Below are positions 1 to 12,505 of a stretch of DNA of 64,000 bases, in pieces; the stretch's first letter is position 1; every line of letters begins with the position of its first letter. The position numbers were made by a program, and so were the translations under genes. Location of the stretch: assembly GCF_019925205.1 (NCBI RefSeq), contig NC_083565.1, forward strand, positions 37,910,241-37,974,240. The letters are read 5' to 3'. The stretch comes from Metopolophium dirhodum. Taxonomy: Eukaryota; Arthropoda; Insecta; Hemiptera; Aphididae. The notes below the pieces were generated by a model. It was not told where the DNA came from. It ran no database searches and saw nothing but the letters and a program-made list of their open reading frames with translations.

Positions 1-429
1 ACTGTCTATTGGTTTTAGTCTACAATAGGAAGCTAATTAGTACACAATTGATTCATAGTTTAATTTCTATTTAGTAATTAATTTATGAACTTCTATTAGT
101 ATGGTTGAGTGTCCTGAACATCATGTGTACGATAATTTGTTTAGTATCTATAATAAGTGAATTGTTCAATGAGAATTTGATATAATATTGTATAATATGT
201 ATTACACATGCGAGTTAACTATTTAAAATAACATCCATAATTATAAGCAGATTTGTGTTGCCACTGACTACATATGTTTATATCACCGCTAAGAGATATT
301 TAGTTATGATTCTTAAAAAAATGTTTCATTTAGATTGACTAATAATTAATTTGCAAACTTTGTTGAATATCATAAAAAAAACCAATAACGAACTGAGATT
401 TACGTGTAATATAATTTTTCCTTTTATAG

Positions 430-492
430 ATACATCATATGATATCCATACCGTAACACTTGAAAACAGAGACATTGTACCAACTCTTAACA
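430..492 (+). CDS. Microexon 1 of a bicycle-like secreted effector gene (partial gene)
   Basis: A 63-nt exon lies between a pyrimidine-rich acceptor ending TTTTATAG (AG at 428-429) and a GTAAGT donor at 493. It carries 2 nt of a split codon, 20 sense codons and 1 nt, so both flanking introns are phase 1. Four more exons of the same phase follow downstream. Strings of tiny symmetrical exons with this phase resemble the bicycle family of aphid secreted effector genes; that assignment rests on architecture only, because I see no diagnostic motif in this exon. The gene's start would lie left of the window. A diverged copy of this exon sits at 35774-35836. Confidence 0.5.
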
Positions 493-847
493 GTAAGTAT
501 ACATTACAAGTTATCATCATTGCTTACATATAGACGATAAATAATATTACAATAGGTAATAGGTACAAATAAAATACGTACTTATCATATATTAAAATCT
601 TTATTAATGATACATAATACGTAGAGCGATCCCTAAATTCATACCTATCTCCTATTACATAGTTCCTATTGTAATTGTTATATTATGATACTTGGGAAGT
701 GTGGTAAACCATCGTACTGAAATTAACATTGGCATAATACGTGAAATAATGTAACTCAAACGAAGTCGGAATATCATATTAATCATTATTTATTTCTTAG
801 AATATTAATTTAATCACTTATAAGTTATAACAAATGTGCGTGAAATA

Positions 848-3631
848 ATACAAAAAATCAAAAAAACATACTATCTTTTATAGTGGTGGACAAAGACATG
901 AGCGAGGAGTAGGATTTATTGTTAGCAATGAATACTTACCATACATAAAAAGATTTGAGCCGTATAATGACAGACTATGTTATATCCAAGTTGAATGTAA
1001 ACATATGAATTTAATATTGATAAATGGCTATGCACCTACAGAAGACAAGCAACAAGACGAGAAAGAAGCTTTTTATGAAGACCTGAACACGATATTCGAA
1101 TCAATTGCCAAAAGCCAACCGAAGATTATCCTTGGAGATTTCAACGCTAAAATAGGTAAAGAAGAAATGTATAGACCAAAAATAGGAAAAGAAAACCTCC
1201 AAACTCATTCTAATGAAAATGGAAACCGGCTAATAAACTTTGCAATCTCTAAAGGACTAAGGATAAGTAGCACGTGTTTCCCACACAAAAACATCCATAA
1301 AGAAACATGGGTCTCACCCGGAGGTAGTACCAAAAACCAAATTGATCATATCATGACAGATTTGAAGATAAACAATATTATAGAAGATGTCAGGAGCCAT
1401 CGTGGAGTGTCTGCTCAGTCAGACCACTTCTTAGTTAAAGCAAAAATACAAATTAAACTACCTCGCAAATGGAGAAAAAGAATAATAATAGAAGAAAAAG
1501 TTGATATAGATAACATAAAAAACTCTGAAATGTTAAAAGAATACAAAAATAAACTAAAGAACAAATTAAAGGACGGAATAGAGGCAGAAAATATTGAAAC
1601 CCATTGGAAAAAATTAGAGGGAATAATAAAAACAACTGCTTTGGAACACCTAGGAAAAAAGAAAAAAGTACAAAAGCATAAATGGTTTAACGATAAGTGT
1701 CAAAGCGCAATTGAAGAAAGGGATAAAGCGAGATCATTGATGCTTACAAACCCAAACACAGAAAACAATAACAATTTTGCCCAGAATCTTAGAGAAGCTA
1801 AACGTATAATAAGAAGGGAAAAACGATTATGGGAAAAGGAAAGAATAAAACAGATTGAAGACAACAGGACGAACCCGAAACTCTTCTTCAAACAAACAAA
1901 AGAATTAAAAACGGGGTATAACCCCAGAACAGAAATAATGAAAGAAGAAAATGGAGAACTTGTAACAGAAGGAGAAGAAATTGCAAAACAGTTTGGAAAA
2001 GTGTTCGAGGAACTACTCAACCCACAAACGCACCAAGACCATACGCAAATTGAGTACTATACAGCAGAACCTGAAGACGTAGAACCAACGGATGACGAAG
2101 TCAGAATGACCATAAACACACTTAAAAACAATAAATCGCCAGGTGAAGATGGCTTAGCTTCAGAACTCTTAAAGTATGGTGGTGAGGAACTAATAAGAGA
2201 AGTAGGGAAATTAATCAGGGATGTATGGCATAAAGAAGAAATACCAAAAGAATGGCAACTAGCAATAATATGTCCAATTTATAAAAAGGGAGACAGGTCA
2301 AGCTACCAAAATTACCGAGGAATATCGTTGCTAAATACAATGTACAAAGTATTGTCAGGTCTCATACTAAACAGAATAAAACCTTACATAAAAGATATCA
2401 TTGGAGACTACCAATGTGGTTTTATGAGTGGTAAATCCACCATAGATCACATTTTCACTGTTAAACAACTAGTTGAGAAACATTATGAATTCGACAATGA
2501 TCTACATCTACTATTTATTGACTAAAAACAGGCTTATGATTCAATTAATAGAGAAGTACTATGGGACACACTTATAACCTTTGGGATACCAGCTAAGATA
2601 GTGAAAATGATCAAATTATGTATGAATAAAACCAGATGTAAAGTTAGATTCAATCAACATATATCAGATGAATTCGAAGTAAAGACTGGACTTCGACAGG
2701 GAGATGCCCTATCCCCAATACTCTTTAATATAGCTTTAGAAATGGTAGTTAGAAAAACTCAGGAAAAATATGGTGGGGTAAACTTAGAAGAGAACAGAAG
2801 ACAATGCGGAGTACTAGCGTACGCAGACGATATTATCATATTGGGATCAGACAGTCAAGAAGTCAAAGCAGGAACCAAAGAACTAATAATAAACAGCAAA
2901 GACATTGGATTACAAATAAACGAAGGGAAAACCAAATATATGGTAATATCTAGGCGAGAAAATCACGAGGAAAATTTAGAAGTTGAGAATTATAAATTTG
3001 AAAGAGTGCAAAATTTTAAATACCTGGGTGTTACAATAAATAGCAAAAATAATAATCACGATGAAATTAAAATAAGACTAACTGCAGCAAATAAATGCTA
3101 TTACGGAGTAACGAGTATACTAAAATCAAAACAGGTATCACTCAAATCAAAAATTACAATATACAAGGTAATTATCAGACCAGTCCTTCTATATGCGTGT
3201 GAAACATGGCCAACGACTAAAGGAGACGAAGACAAATTAGCAATACTCGAAAGAAGAATATTAAGAAGAATATTTGGGCCAAAAATAAATAGCATGACAC
3301 GACAATATGAGAAAAGAAACAATATAGAAATAAAACAGTTATATAAAGAGCCAGACATAGTAGCAGTATTAAAAAATAGGAGAATGGCATGGGCCGGTCA
3401 TGTATGGAGGTCAAATGATCTTATGAAAGAAGTTTTAAAATGGAAACCCCAGGGGAAAAGACCACTTGGCAGGCCGAAACAAAGGTGGATCGACAAAGTG
3501 GAGAAGAATTTAGCAGAGATTGGAATACGAGATGGAGAAACAATAGCACAAGACAGAGACAAATGGAAGCAAGTTTGTGTTGCGGTAATGGGCCTCAATG
3601 GCCTTTAAAAAAAAAACTGAAGAGAGAGAGA
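848..3631 (+). mobile_element. 5'-truncated non-LTR retrotransposon (LINE) with target duplication
   Basis: The element is bounded by a 12-bp direct repeat, gtgcgtgaaata, at 836-847 and 3632-3643, which I read as the target-site duplication. Coding sequence is open from base 849, so the copy is truncated inside its ORF. The 3' end is an A-run followed by a short GA repeat. It sits in the long intron after microexon 1. Only one nonsense codon interrupts about 2.75 kb of coding sequence, so the insertion is probably fairly young. It belongs to the endonuclease-plus-reverse-transcriptase group close to RTE/CR1-type elements; I cannot fix the clade by eye. Confidence 0.85.
849..3608 (+). pseudogene. 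LINE endonuclease/reverse transcriptase, one in-frame stop
   Basis: One frame runs from 849 to 3608 and is broken only by TAA at 2523-2525, between FID and KQAYDS, where an aromatic codon is expected. The N-terminal part (about 900-1450) is an apurinic-like endonuclease: it contains GDFNAKIG and the closing SDHFLV motif. The reverse transcriptase follows, with the fingers segment around KSPGEDGL, a YKKGD region and the catalytic AYADDIIIL at about 2818-2844. The C-terminal part has the WAGHVWR and GRPKQRW motifs common in arthropod LINEs. The ORF start is missing through 5' truncation. Without the stop it would read as a nearly complete RT protein. Confidence 0.85.
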
Positions 3632-4659
3632 GTGCGTGAAATACATTATTATTCGAGAGTCTAAAATAAAATGATAGATGTTTTGTATGGAGTTTCTGCC
3701 CAATTACTCGTATTTACTTATCATTTACTCCAAGGACTTATATCACTTGATCCTAGTTTTTTTATTTACGATTGTTCTGATATTGTTCATAATTCAACAA
3801 ATAATTTTCAAACACAAGTGCAAGATAATAGTCAAAATATTACCAAAGATTTACCTGTATCGCCACTTTTAATAATATTATTATATATAATAATATTCAC
3901 CCTATACATGTTGATCAACAACAAAAGAGAGCTGGTCTACTAGACCACGAAGAAAAGAAAATTTATAATAAATGAACCACTTATACAATTTAACGATAAA
4001 CAACTGCCAAGTTAATTCACAGATTTATCTACACCATTGTCATGTTACAATTATTTCTTCGATGAAAAATTATTAGACTTAATTGTGGCACAAATAAGTT
4101 TGTTTTCTAATGATGATGTTTTTACCAAAAAAAACATTCAAAAATATTTAGGTATTTGCGTTTTCACTTCAGTAGTTCATATGTCGAGAATTAGAGATTA
4201 TTGGAGCCAAGAATTGAGATTTGATCCAATAGCAGATACTATGAGTTTAAATAATTTTGAAAAAATTCGTCGGTATTTGCATTTTAATGATAATTTTACA
4301 ATGTTACCTAAAGATCATGCTGACAATGATCGTCTACGTAAAATCCGTCCAGTTATTGATCCCTTAAATCATAAGTACCAAAGTATACCTTTTAGTAGGC
4401 ATCTTTGTGTAGATGAACAACAGTGTGCTACTAAAGCAAGAATGTATCTCAAACAATATATGCCGATGAAGCCTCACAAGTGGGGCTATAAGCTTTTTAT
4501 GCTTTGTGATGTAAACGGGTTTGCTCATAAATTTGAAATCTAAACTGGTAGAGAAAATTCACCAAAAAATAGACTGCCAAATGAACTTGATTTAGGGGTT
4601 AGTGTAAATGTTGTTGTTCGGTTAACCAGACAGGTTCCTACAAATGTTAATCATCGGGT

Positions 4660-4860
4660 ATATTTTGATATCACCTATCACATATCTCTTTAATTCTTGT
4701 TTAAATAGTGGCTCATTTCCATCGTCTTGGTAATCCGCCTATATTAATCCAATTCTCAAAAAAGGTAACAAATCATTTATCTCAAACTACCGTCCCATAT
4801 CAATAATTTCTATTCTCCCAAAAATATTTTCTAAGATAATAAATGATAAGCTTACACCCA
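4660..4860 (+). mobile_element. Fragment of a jockey-type LINE reverse transcriptase
   Basis: Between the two piggyBac blocks, one forward frame reads as a reverse transcriptase fingers segment: a LFNSCLNSGSFP-like stretch, then INPILKKG and NYRPISI. It carries an internal stop. About 200 bp are recognisable, followed directly by a TTA microsatellite. I infer a small nested insertion that split the transposase gene. Confidence 0.65.
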
Positions 4861-4862
4861 TA

Positions 4863-4882
4863 TATTATTTTTATTATTATAA

Positions 4883-4915
<33 letters not shown>

Positions 4916-4935
4916 CTATTATTCTATATATTAAT
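4863..4935. repeat. TTA/ATT microsatellite
   Basis: A run of TTA/ATT triplets with a few interruptions follows the LINE fragment and may derive from its tail. Confidence 0.9.
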
Positions 4936-5806
4936 CGTTTCATCTATTATTATGTTATATTTTATTATTTTAAATGATATTATTTTATTGTTATCTATAC
5001 AAATATATTGTGAATTGGACTTTTGTCCGTATTAATAAATAAAATAACTATTACACAACTATAGAACTTATAGATTATTTAAATCAAAATGATATTAATT
5101 CATTGGGGACAGTTCGGAAAAATCAAAAACCCAATTCAAGAATACCATCAGATAATATGCTAAATAAATGCAAAAGAGGAAGTTCTTTTGAGTATATGGC
5201 TACAAACAAAAATACAAATATAAGTTCAGTTACATGGAAAGATAACAAAAATGTCTCCTTACTTTCAAACTATTGTGGATCACTTTCACACACAAAGGTG
5301 AAGCGTTTTGATAGGAAAAAAAACAAAATATTGAAGTTAAATGCCCAGCTTTACTAATTGAATATAACTGTTTTATGGGTGGCGTTGATTTATTGGATAG
5401 TTTGATTGGGCGACATAAAATTACCATGAGAACCAAAAAGTGGTATATGTGGCTTTTTTATCATATGCTAGATATGACAATAATCACTGCTTGGTTATTG
5501 TATAAAAGAGTACAAAAAGAAAATGGTAATAATGCTCCAATGAAACTTAAAGCATTTAGGATTGATAGTGCTACTTGTATAACAAAAGTCGGGCAATTTC
5601 AAACTCCAAAAAGAGGAAGGTCCACATTCATAAGTAATGAAGAAGAGTTCAAAGAAAAAAAGAAAAGAGGTAAAGTTGCAAAAATACCAACTAGTGAGGT
5701 TAGACTTGATGGCAATTTTCATTTACCAATTCCAGATAAAATTAAAGAAGTAAAAGACCCCAATGGAGCGGATTCTTGGTCACAAAATTTTATATATGGA
5801 ATATAA

Positions 5807-6214
5807 ATTTATATATGTACAAAGTAAACAATTGTAAAATATGATTATCTATATATATATGTTGTAATAACGTACACAAGTATTTGTAGCGGATTATATT
5901 GAAGTATAAAAACTGTTGGAAATACAAACAAAGCACCCTATATAATGTAGTGTATATGTAATATATTCACATTGTAGTTCAGCAGACATTTTTATAATAC
6001 AAAAGCATATAATAATATGTCCTGTGTAGTGTAGCTGGGTATAAATAGTCGTTGATTTATATTACGCCTCATAACACTATTGTACATCATATCATTGTAC
6101 TTATCATTATATTATGTATATCCGATCTTATTATTATTTACCTTTAACTTCTGTACTTCAACAAAAACAATAATAAACTTAAATTTACAAATAATAGAGT
6201 TTCTTTTTTTATAG
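5807..6214. other. Intron sequence, no gene seen
   Basis: AT-rich sequence between the piggyBac remnant and microexon 2. I see no coding or repeat signal except TATA-type simple sequence near 5850. The end is the pyrimidine tract of the next acceptor. Confidence 0.6.
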
Positions 6215-6265
6215 ATGACCAGTTTATAACAGATGAAGGAGTTGATAATTTAATAAGAGAATTCG
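6215..6265 (+). CDS. Microexon 2 of the bicycle-like gene
   Basis: A 51-nt exon follows acceptor TTCTTTTTTTATAG and ends at donor GGTAAGT (GT at 6266). It reads as 2 nt, 16 codons and 1 nt, in phase with microexon 1. The peptide is acidic and begins DQFITDEGVD. It is separated from exon 1 by a 5.7-kb intron, much of which is transposon. RNA evidence would be needed to show that the two exons are joined. Confidence 0.5.
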
Positions 6266-7736
6266 GTAAGTTGACATGTCTCGTTATAAAAATTGTTATA
6301 TTTTAATGTTTAAAAACGTGTATTGTGTTTATTGCATCTATAATAATATGATAATAATAATAATAATTAAGGTTGTTCCAGTCAGTCAATAAAAAATCAT
6401 TATAAGACCCTCCGTTGTGACAAGATTGTGACTTTAGATGGTTCGATTTTAATGCTGTAAAAATAATGAAAATTCTTAACATCTCCTCAAGGGAACGGTT
6501 GGAGCTTCTTTTTTAATAATTGAACTTTTGCCAGTGTATATTGGTTTTAGTGTAGAATAGAAAGTTGTCTTGTACAGAAATGATTCATAGTTTAATTCCA
6601 AGGAGAAAACTGAGGGTCCTACTCAGTGAAGTAAATTGTATAGTGCAAATTGTATAATATTGTATTATACTAGCGTATTATACGTCATGTATAAAAAAAT
6701 ACAATACAAATGGTATAAAAAAAAATCAGTGATAAATGGTAGATCAATAATAAAGATAAAATATACGCAGTACATAATAGGTCAGAGATTTTGCATGGAA
6801 TTGTCTAAATACTAAAACTGATGGTAATCATGTGAACATAATAACAAGGTGGAATGGAATTTGCTCATCTACAAATTTGGCAAAAGTTGCATCGGAAATT
6901 TGACAATGTCCACCTACTTCAGCTTCGACAGAGAGATCATTATCAACTTATGGACTAGTGAAATATAGCTAAAAAGAATATATTAACAACAGAGATAGCT
7001 TCTAAACTAGTGTATGTTAAGCACAATCTAAAATTACAAAAGAGTAATGATGGTGATTACTAATTAAGTATATTTTATATTTAATTATTAATATTTTTCT
7101 GATAAATTGTTTCAAAAAGTTATTAATTTATGTTTCTGTATTTTACAATAAAGTTGTTTTGTTTTTATTGAAACTATAGTATTTTGGGTCTACACTTATT
7201 AGTTGTGTAGCCAGTAGCCACAGTAAACACTTACTAATTAAATAATTACATAGGTACTCATTAAAATTAATGAAAATATTAAAACCCAATACCTATTCAA
7301 AACTTAGAACTAATCTATTTCCATATACTTACTATTAGTTATTAATTTATTACCAGACTGACATTACATAATTTAATAATCAAATTGTATCATTATTCAT
7401 CAATAAACTGCAATATTATTATTGCACTCTGGTAGCTATATACTCATATTTAACATTAATCCAAACGCCATACGATTTTTGTAAAATACTGTATTATACA
7501 CGTACAATATATTATGTGTAATACACGTATTATACTATTGAAAAAAAAATATGGTATTTTTACATCACTGGTCCTACTACATTGCATCATGATAAATTAA
7601 TACTTAAAATATTATAACATGATTTTTCTGTTGTGATTCCGAGTACGTGCAGTTGATCATTGAGTACCTATATTGAAATATAAAAACAGTAACAAAATTA
7701 AATGTATGAAAAATATAAAAATTTATATTTTTATAG
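6266..7736. other. Intron with a third copy of a local repeat
   Basis: No gene is seen. The stretch at about 6539-6600 repeats the beginning of the window (TTGGTTTTAGT, then ATTCATAGTTTAATT), and the same sequence recurs at about 35063. This suggests local duplication of pieces of the microexon gene rather than a dispersed transposon, though a repeat family is possible. Confidence 0.5.
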
Positions 7737-7796
7737 TATACGATTTCGTTCAAAAGGGTACAGATGATATATTTCAAGGCAAAATAAGTGCATTGA
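7737..7796 (+). CDS. Microexon 3 of the bicycle-like gene
   Basis: A 60-nt exon lies between acceptor TTTTTATAG (AG 7735-7736) and donor GTAAGT at 7797. It reads 2 nt, 19 codons and 1 nt with no stop in this phase. The peptide begins YDFVQKGTDD, acidic like exon 2. Splice sites and phase match the other microexons, which is the main support; sequence alone gives no function. Confidence 0.5.
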
Positions 7797-8712
7797 GTAA
7801 GTTTAAATTAATAGTTAGATATATCTTATATAAAAAAAAAAATTTCAATTCTAAGGTACTGTGCTTATAGATGATTAAAAGATAAATGTATAAGAATATT
7901 TAGTAGGTACCTAATACAAACACAAATACACATTAATCATTTAAAAAATTATGCATTAATGATAATACGTAGAGTGATATCTAGATTGTTACGGTGCAAA
8001 TTGATACTTACTGACGTACTATCACATAGTTATAATATAATATTACATTTGATTACTTTATATATTTTATTATTATAATTCTGCATCAGCGAAAAGGGAA
8101 TTAATTCACTATGAGATGGTATAATAAACTGTATTTTTGTAGTATAATTTCTTAGTAATATAACGGTCATACTTACTAAAAATAGTAGAAGGAGAAATTA
8201 TGTAGGTAGCAGGTAGTTGTAAAAAACTCTTTTTACACCAAAATTATTATCTGCAGCTGTACCTAATATGTACTTAATGTAAGTGTGCCGTTTTCTTCCT
8301 ACATGGTGTAATTAGTACGATACACAGATTTTCAATTTATCTCTTCCATATTATTATTAAAATATTACAAATAATCATAATAATAATGTTACAAGCAACG
8401 CTAACTGTCCTTCCGGTTGTTTTATTTTATACCTACAAACACTTTAATAATATATATTTATATGACCTACTGTATACTAAAATCATATTTTATATGATAT
8501 AATATTAGTGGCGAAATTGAGTACTGGCCAACTTAATGATTGTAAGTGGTTTTTGTCAATGATATATAATAATAATTATTGAATGTTTAATGCCTTTATA
8601 ATTAATGGATATTTTATTACTGCGTATAATGCAGGTATCTATGGATATATACAATTTAATATTTATAAAGTAATAATAAACACTTACATGAACCTTAATC
8701 AAATCATTTCAG

Positions 8713-8760
8713 ATCCACTTAAAACGTTTGTTCTTAATTATAATACTAGGAGTTCTAAAG
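8713..8760 (+). CDS. Microexon 4 of the bicycle-like gene
   Basis: A 48-nt exon follows acceptor ATCATTTCAG (AG 8711-8712) and ends before GTAGAT at 8761, a weaker donor than in the other exons. It reads 2 nt, 15 codons and 1 nt, again phase 1 on both sides. The peptide begins PLKTFVLNYN. Confidence 0.4.
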
Positions 8761-8974
8761 GTAGATAATTATTAAACTGGTTACAAACCAATAAAACATA
8801 AATCTCACACGTTACAAACATATGTATTATTACTATATTATAAATTATAATATATTCTCTAATACTATGATTCGGTAGGTACTATAGTATTAAATTCAAC
8901 TAAAAATAAAGAATTGTATCCAATTAAATTTTTATTTTTTTATTTTTTCAAAGTATATTATAGAACAACAACAG

Positions 8975-9013
8975 AGTTTTGTATAAAATACAGCAAAAGT
9001 CCTAATTTTAGGG
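8975..9013 (+). CDS. Microexon 5 of the bicycle-like gene
   Basis: The donor GGGTAAGT at 9014 is strong. Of the two possible acceptors, ACAACAG (AG 8973-8974) gives a 39-nt exon in the same phase (2 nt, 12 codons, 1 nt; peptide FCIKYSKSPNFR). The upstream TATTATAG at 8956-8963 would put a stop in that phase. A possible terminal exon follows acceptor TTTTTTCTGGACAG at 9578 and stops at 9604-9606 in the expected phase; that one is a guess. Confidence 0.4.
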
Positions 9014-10688
9014 GTAAGTACTAGTAAAAGATATTTTAGTTTTGGATCTTAATAATTAATTGTGTATTTTCGTATTTTATGGACCAGATTGATGTTAAAA
9101 TTTAAACAATAGTAGTGCAAAGTAGGTAAATATTACTTTAATAATATAAACTACCTAGGTACTAAATATTCACCAAGAAGTTGATAAATTTATAGCGTAT
9201 GTTCAATTTGATTGATCTACTATATAATACTATACAGGATGTGTTACAGGAAGACCTAACAGATAAAATAACTTTTCTTCTTATCATTATTTTTATTTTT
9301 TTACTAGCTCAACCCATGCACATCGTTGCCCGCTAAATATACCAACTCTTTATGATTCAAACTTTGTTCAATTTGTTATTTAATACTCGGTGTATGGTGT
9401 TCAAAGATAATCTTAACTTTTCAGTAGCCCGGAATAAAAATTCTGATTTGCAGTTGTATATTATCAGGTAGGCAATCTACATGCGGTAGATCGCGGACCC
9501 CGTGCTCTTTGTACGGAAGTGTTTCTTTTAATTTGAAACTAACTTTTTTATTATTTAGTTTATTTTTTTCTGGACAGATGGCACTACTGTTGTATTTTTT
9601 GTATAATTATTCTAATTTTCCGGTTGATTTTTCTAAAATTGTATTACATAAGAACCTTCTCATGACAATAATTACGATCACAACAAAAAAAAGAATTAGC
9701 TAGCACGGTGTAGCCGTTCACGTGTGATGCGATGACCAAGGGATACAGGGATCCATTTTTATATATAGAAATATACTATATAATTTAAAGTCACATGCGT
9801 TACACGTATAGTATAACATTTTGATTTAAATTTTTTGGAAAAATTAATATAAGCCAATTTTTTTATCTTATTATAAGAAAAAATATGATGGTGAATACAT
9901 TTATCGAAGTCAAGTACCTAGTTTTTTTTTCCAGAATTTATTTAAATATCAATATTTATTTTTGAGTAAATTAATTAAAGAAGTTTTTTTTTTGGCAGGC
10001 TTTCTTTACACTTTGTATATTTATTATTTATGTACTCATGGAAGATTTATTAATCTAGTTCCAATGAGAGTTGATCAGTTTTCGATTCCCAGTTTTTATG
10101 ATAAGAAAATGAACCTATTTAAATTAAATTAATTTAAATTTTGTAATTTTGTTGTGATTTATAGCACCTTGTAAGTTACAATATTTTTTATGAAATAGGA
10201 GGGCTATTTCGTCTGGGTAAATAAATTTATTCAACGTGGTATTGGACTTGGTATTGGGTCACTCGTGTATAAGTTGAATAGTAGGGGAGCTAAAACAGAG
10301 TCTTGTAGCAGGTCCTTGTTTAGGGTTTTTTGCATACTTTTTCTATCACCTATAACTACTGTGATAAATCGATTGCTCAAAATGCATGATACCACTTATT
10401 GTTTTGCATGGTATAATCCGTAGGAGTTTAGTGATAAATCACTAGTCAGTAGGGATATCGGCCCGTAGATTTTAATGTCATTATCGGCAGTGGCGTGGCG
10501 AGAATCTTTCAAACCCTAAGCAAATTATTTATATAACAAACCCCCCCCCCCCCCCCCCGCCACCGAAACTATATATAATTTTCTGTATGATAATTTTGAA
10601 ATTTTGTTATAAGAAGTCATGAATAATTTATTATAAATGATATTATAATAATAAATTATACATAAAATAGTAAAAATAAAACTAAAAA
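9014..10688. other. Gene-poor AT-rich stretch with a possible transposon end
   Basis: Beyond the possible terminal exon at 9578-9606 I see no gene. At 10486-10500 the sequence cagtggcgtggcgag looks like the terminal repeat of a common insect DNA transposon, followed by a C-run at about 10541-10558. No partner terminus was found. Confidence 0.35.
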
Positions 10689-12505
10689 GTGGGGAAAGTG
10701 GATTTCGCTCTGCTGTACAGTAGGTTACAAAAGGGTCACTGTATAATGGATGGTATTAAATTTGAATTCAATGATAAAATATCATTGTATAAGATAAACG
10801 GTTCTGAGCGGAGACGGTATGTCAGTCTAGGTATATGACATATATTATACTTATCTATGGTACTAAAAAAAAAATGTTCCTATAATAAATTCAAAAATTA
10901 ATCATATCACAAAATCTATTAGGTACTTATAACGCGTTTTACATCAACCGTGATACTATCATAGATATATAATAGTATACTTTAGAAGTTTCAAGTACCC
11001 ACAAATAATATTATACAATCACAACAAAATAACTAAAATAGTAAGTTATTCTATGTTTTAGATTCTGAGCGAAGCGATGAATGTATTGATTCTACAATGA
11101 TGTGTGTTTTTTTTTAATTTTTTTATTTGTTTTATTTTTTTTATTTTTTTTTTATTTTTGTGTCTGTCATCACCTTTTAGGACAGTAAAAGTGCTTGGAT
11201 TTTCTTCAATAGTAACTTTTCTGATAGGAAAGTGAATCTAGTTGGTACTTTGGGGGGTCAAAAGTAAAAATTTCCCAGTAGTTTTCACAAGCGACGTGAA
11301 AAACAAAAGAAAAATTAAGGAAAAACGGGAATTTTTTCGAGAAAATCGATTTTGGTTTTTGGTGTATCTCTAAAACAAATGACCGTAGGGACATGAAATT
11401 TTGACTGAATGTTTATATTAGCATTTTCTATACACCATAAAATTTACAAAATATTTTGACTCTTTTTGAGCTGTTTACGGCCATTGTCAGTTTTCAATTT
11501 TTTTAGTTTTTTTTTCTATAAATATCAATAAAATTTTATCTGTTGAGTAAAAAAGCTTGAAAATTTAATAGAAGGCTCCTAGGTTATTGTTTCAAAGGCA
11601 GATGAAAAAAATTAAAAATCCTTAGTCACAGTTTTTAATTTTAAGCATTTAAAGTTCAAATTTTGACAAAATACGGAAAAATCACGAAAAATAGCAAATT
11701 ATTTTGATGAGAATTCATAAAAATTTTTATTTTTAAATCTAAGATTTGAAAATGTAATATAAGATTACTCATAAGTTTGTCTACCTTTATCAAAAAAAAA
11801 TGTCTAGAAGAAACTTAAATTAAACTTTTATGAGCGTCTGAAATTTATATTTTTACAACATTTGATATTTACTCGATTTCTCATATAACAATTTTCTTAT
11901 TTTATTGTAATTAAAAAACGAATGACTGTAGATACTTGAAAATTTCACTGAATGTTTATATTAGCATTTTCTATACACCATAAAATGTTGAAAATATTTT
12001 GACTCTTTTTGAGCTGTTTACGGACATTGTCAGTTTTCATTTTTTTTAGTTTTTTTTTCTATAAATATCAATAAATTTTTATTTGTTGGGTAAAAAAGCG
12101 TGAAAATGTAATATAAGGCTCCTGATATATCGTTCTAATAGCAGTTGCAAAATATTAAAAATACATAGGCACAATTTTTTTTTATAAGCATTTAAAGTTC
12201 AAATTTTGACAAAATGTATCAAATTTATAATTTATTAATTATTTTGTAGTTAAAAATTTATGGCTAAGGATTGAAAATTTAAAACAAGGCTCCACGTAAA
12301 TAGGTTATATATAAATTACTTTATTCACAATAATATCATCAAATATACTTGGTAAAATCATAGGCTGACTAACCGTTTTCGCTCAGAATCATTTTCCTTA
12401 TACAATGATTTTATATCATTGAATTCAAATTTAACACCATCCATTACAGTGACCCACTTGTAACCTACCGTACAGCAGAGCGACATCCACTTATCCACCT
12501 TTTTT
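10689..12505. mobile_element. Non-autonomous DNA transposon with long terminal inverted repeats
   Basis: About 125 bp at 10689-10815 (containing TTTCGCTCTGCTGTACAGTA and TTCTGAGCGGAGACGG) recur in inverted, diverged form at about 12380-12505. The interior is AT-rich and holds no long open frame, so a non-autonomous element is likely. Related motifs (GGAAAGTGAATCTAGTTGGT) also occur in the 3-kb tandem repeat at the right of the window. Confidence 0.65.

Larger units (their letters stand above)
4037..5806 (+). pseudogene. piggyBac-like DDE transposase, interrupted
   Basis: The first block (4037-4543) has typical piggyBac transposase sequence: KYLGICVF, RDYWS, then LNNFEKIRRYLHFND, and an acidic VDEQ segment that matches the region of the first catalytic Asp. 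A stop at 4541-4543 and an inserted LINE fragment separate it from the second part. That part resumes at about 5103 (SNYCG, VKRFDR) and continues after a frameshift near 5330 as MGGVDLLD, the conserved C-terminal DDE_Tnp_1_7 segment. No Cys-rich C-terminal finger is visible. The copy cannot encode an active enzyme. Terminal repeats were not identified. It lies in the same intron as the LINE. Confidence 0.8.

Noticed and set aside
3671..3943. 90-codon plus-strand frame after the LINE
   Set aside because: Its first part is intron sequence duplicated at 36265-36300 where the frame differs; the rest is AT-rich and unrecognised.
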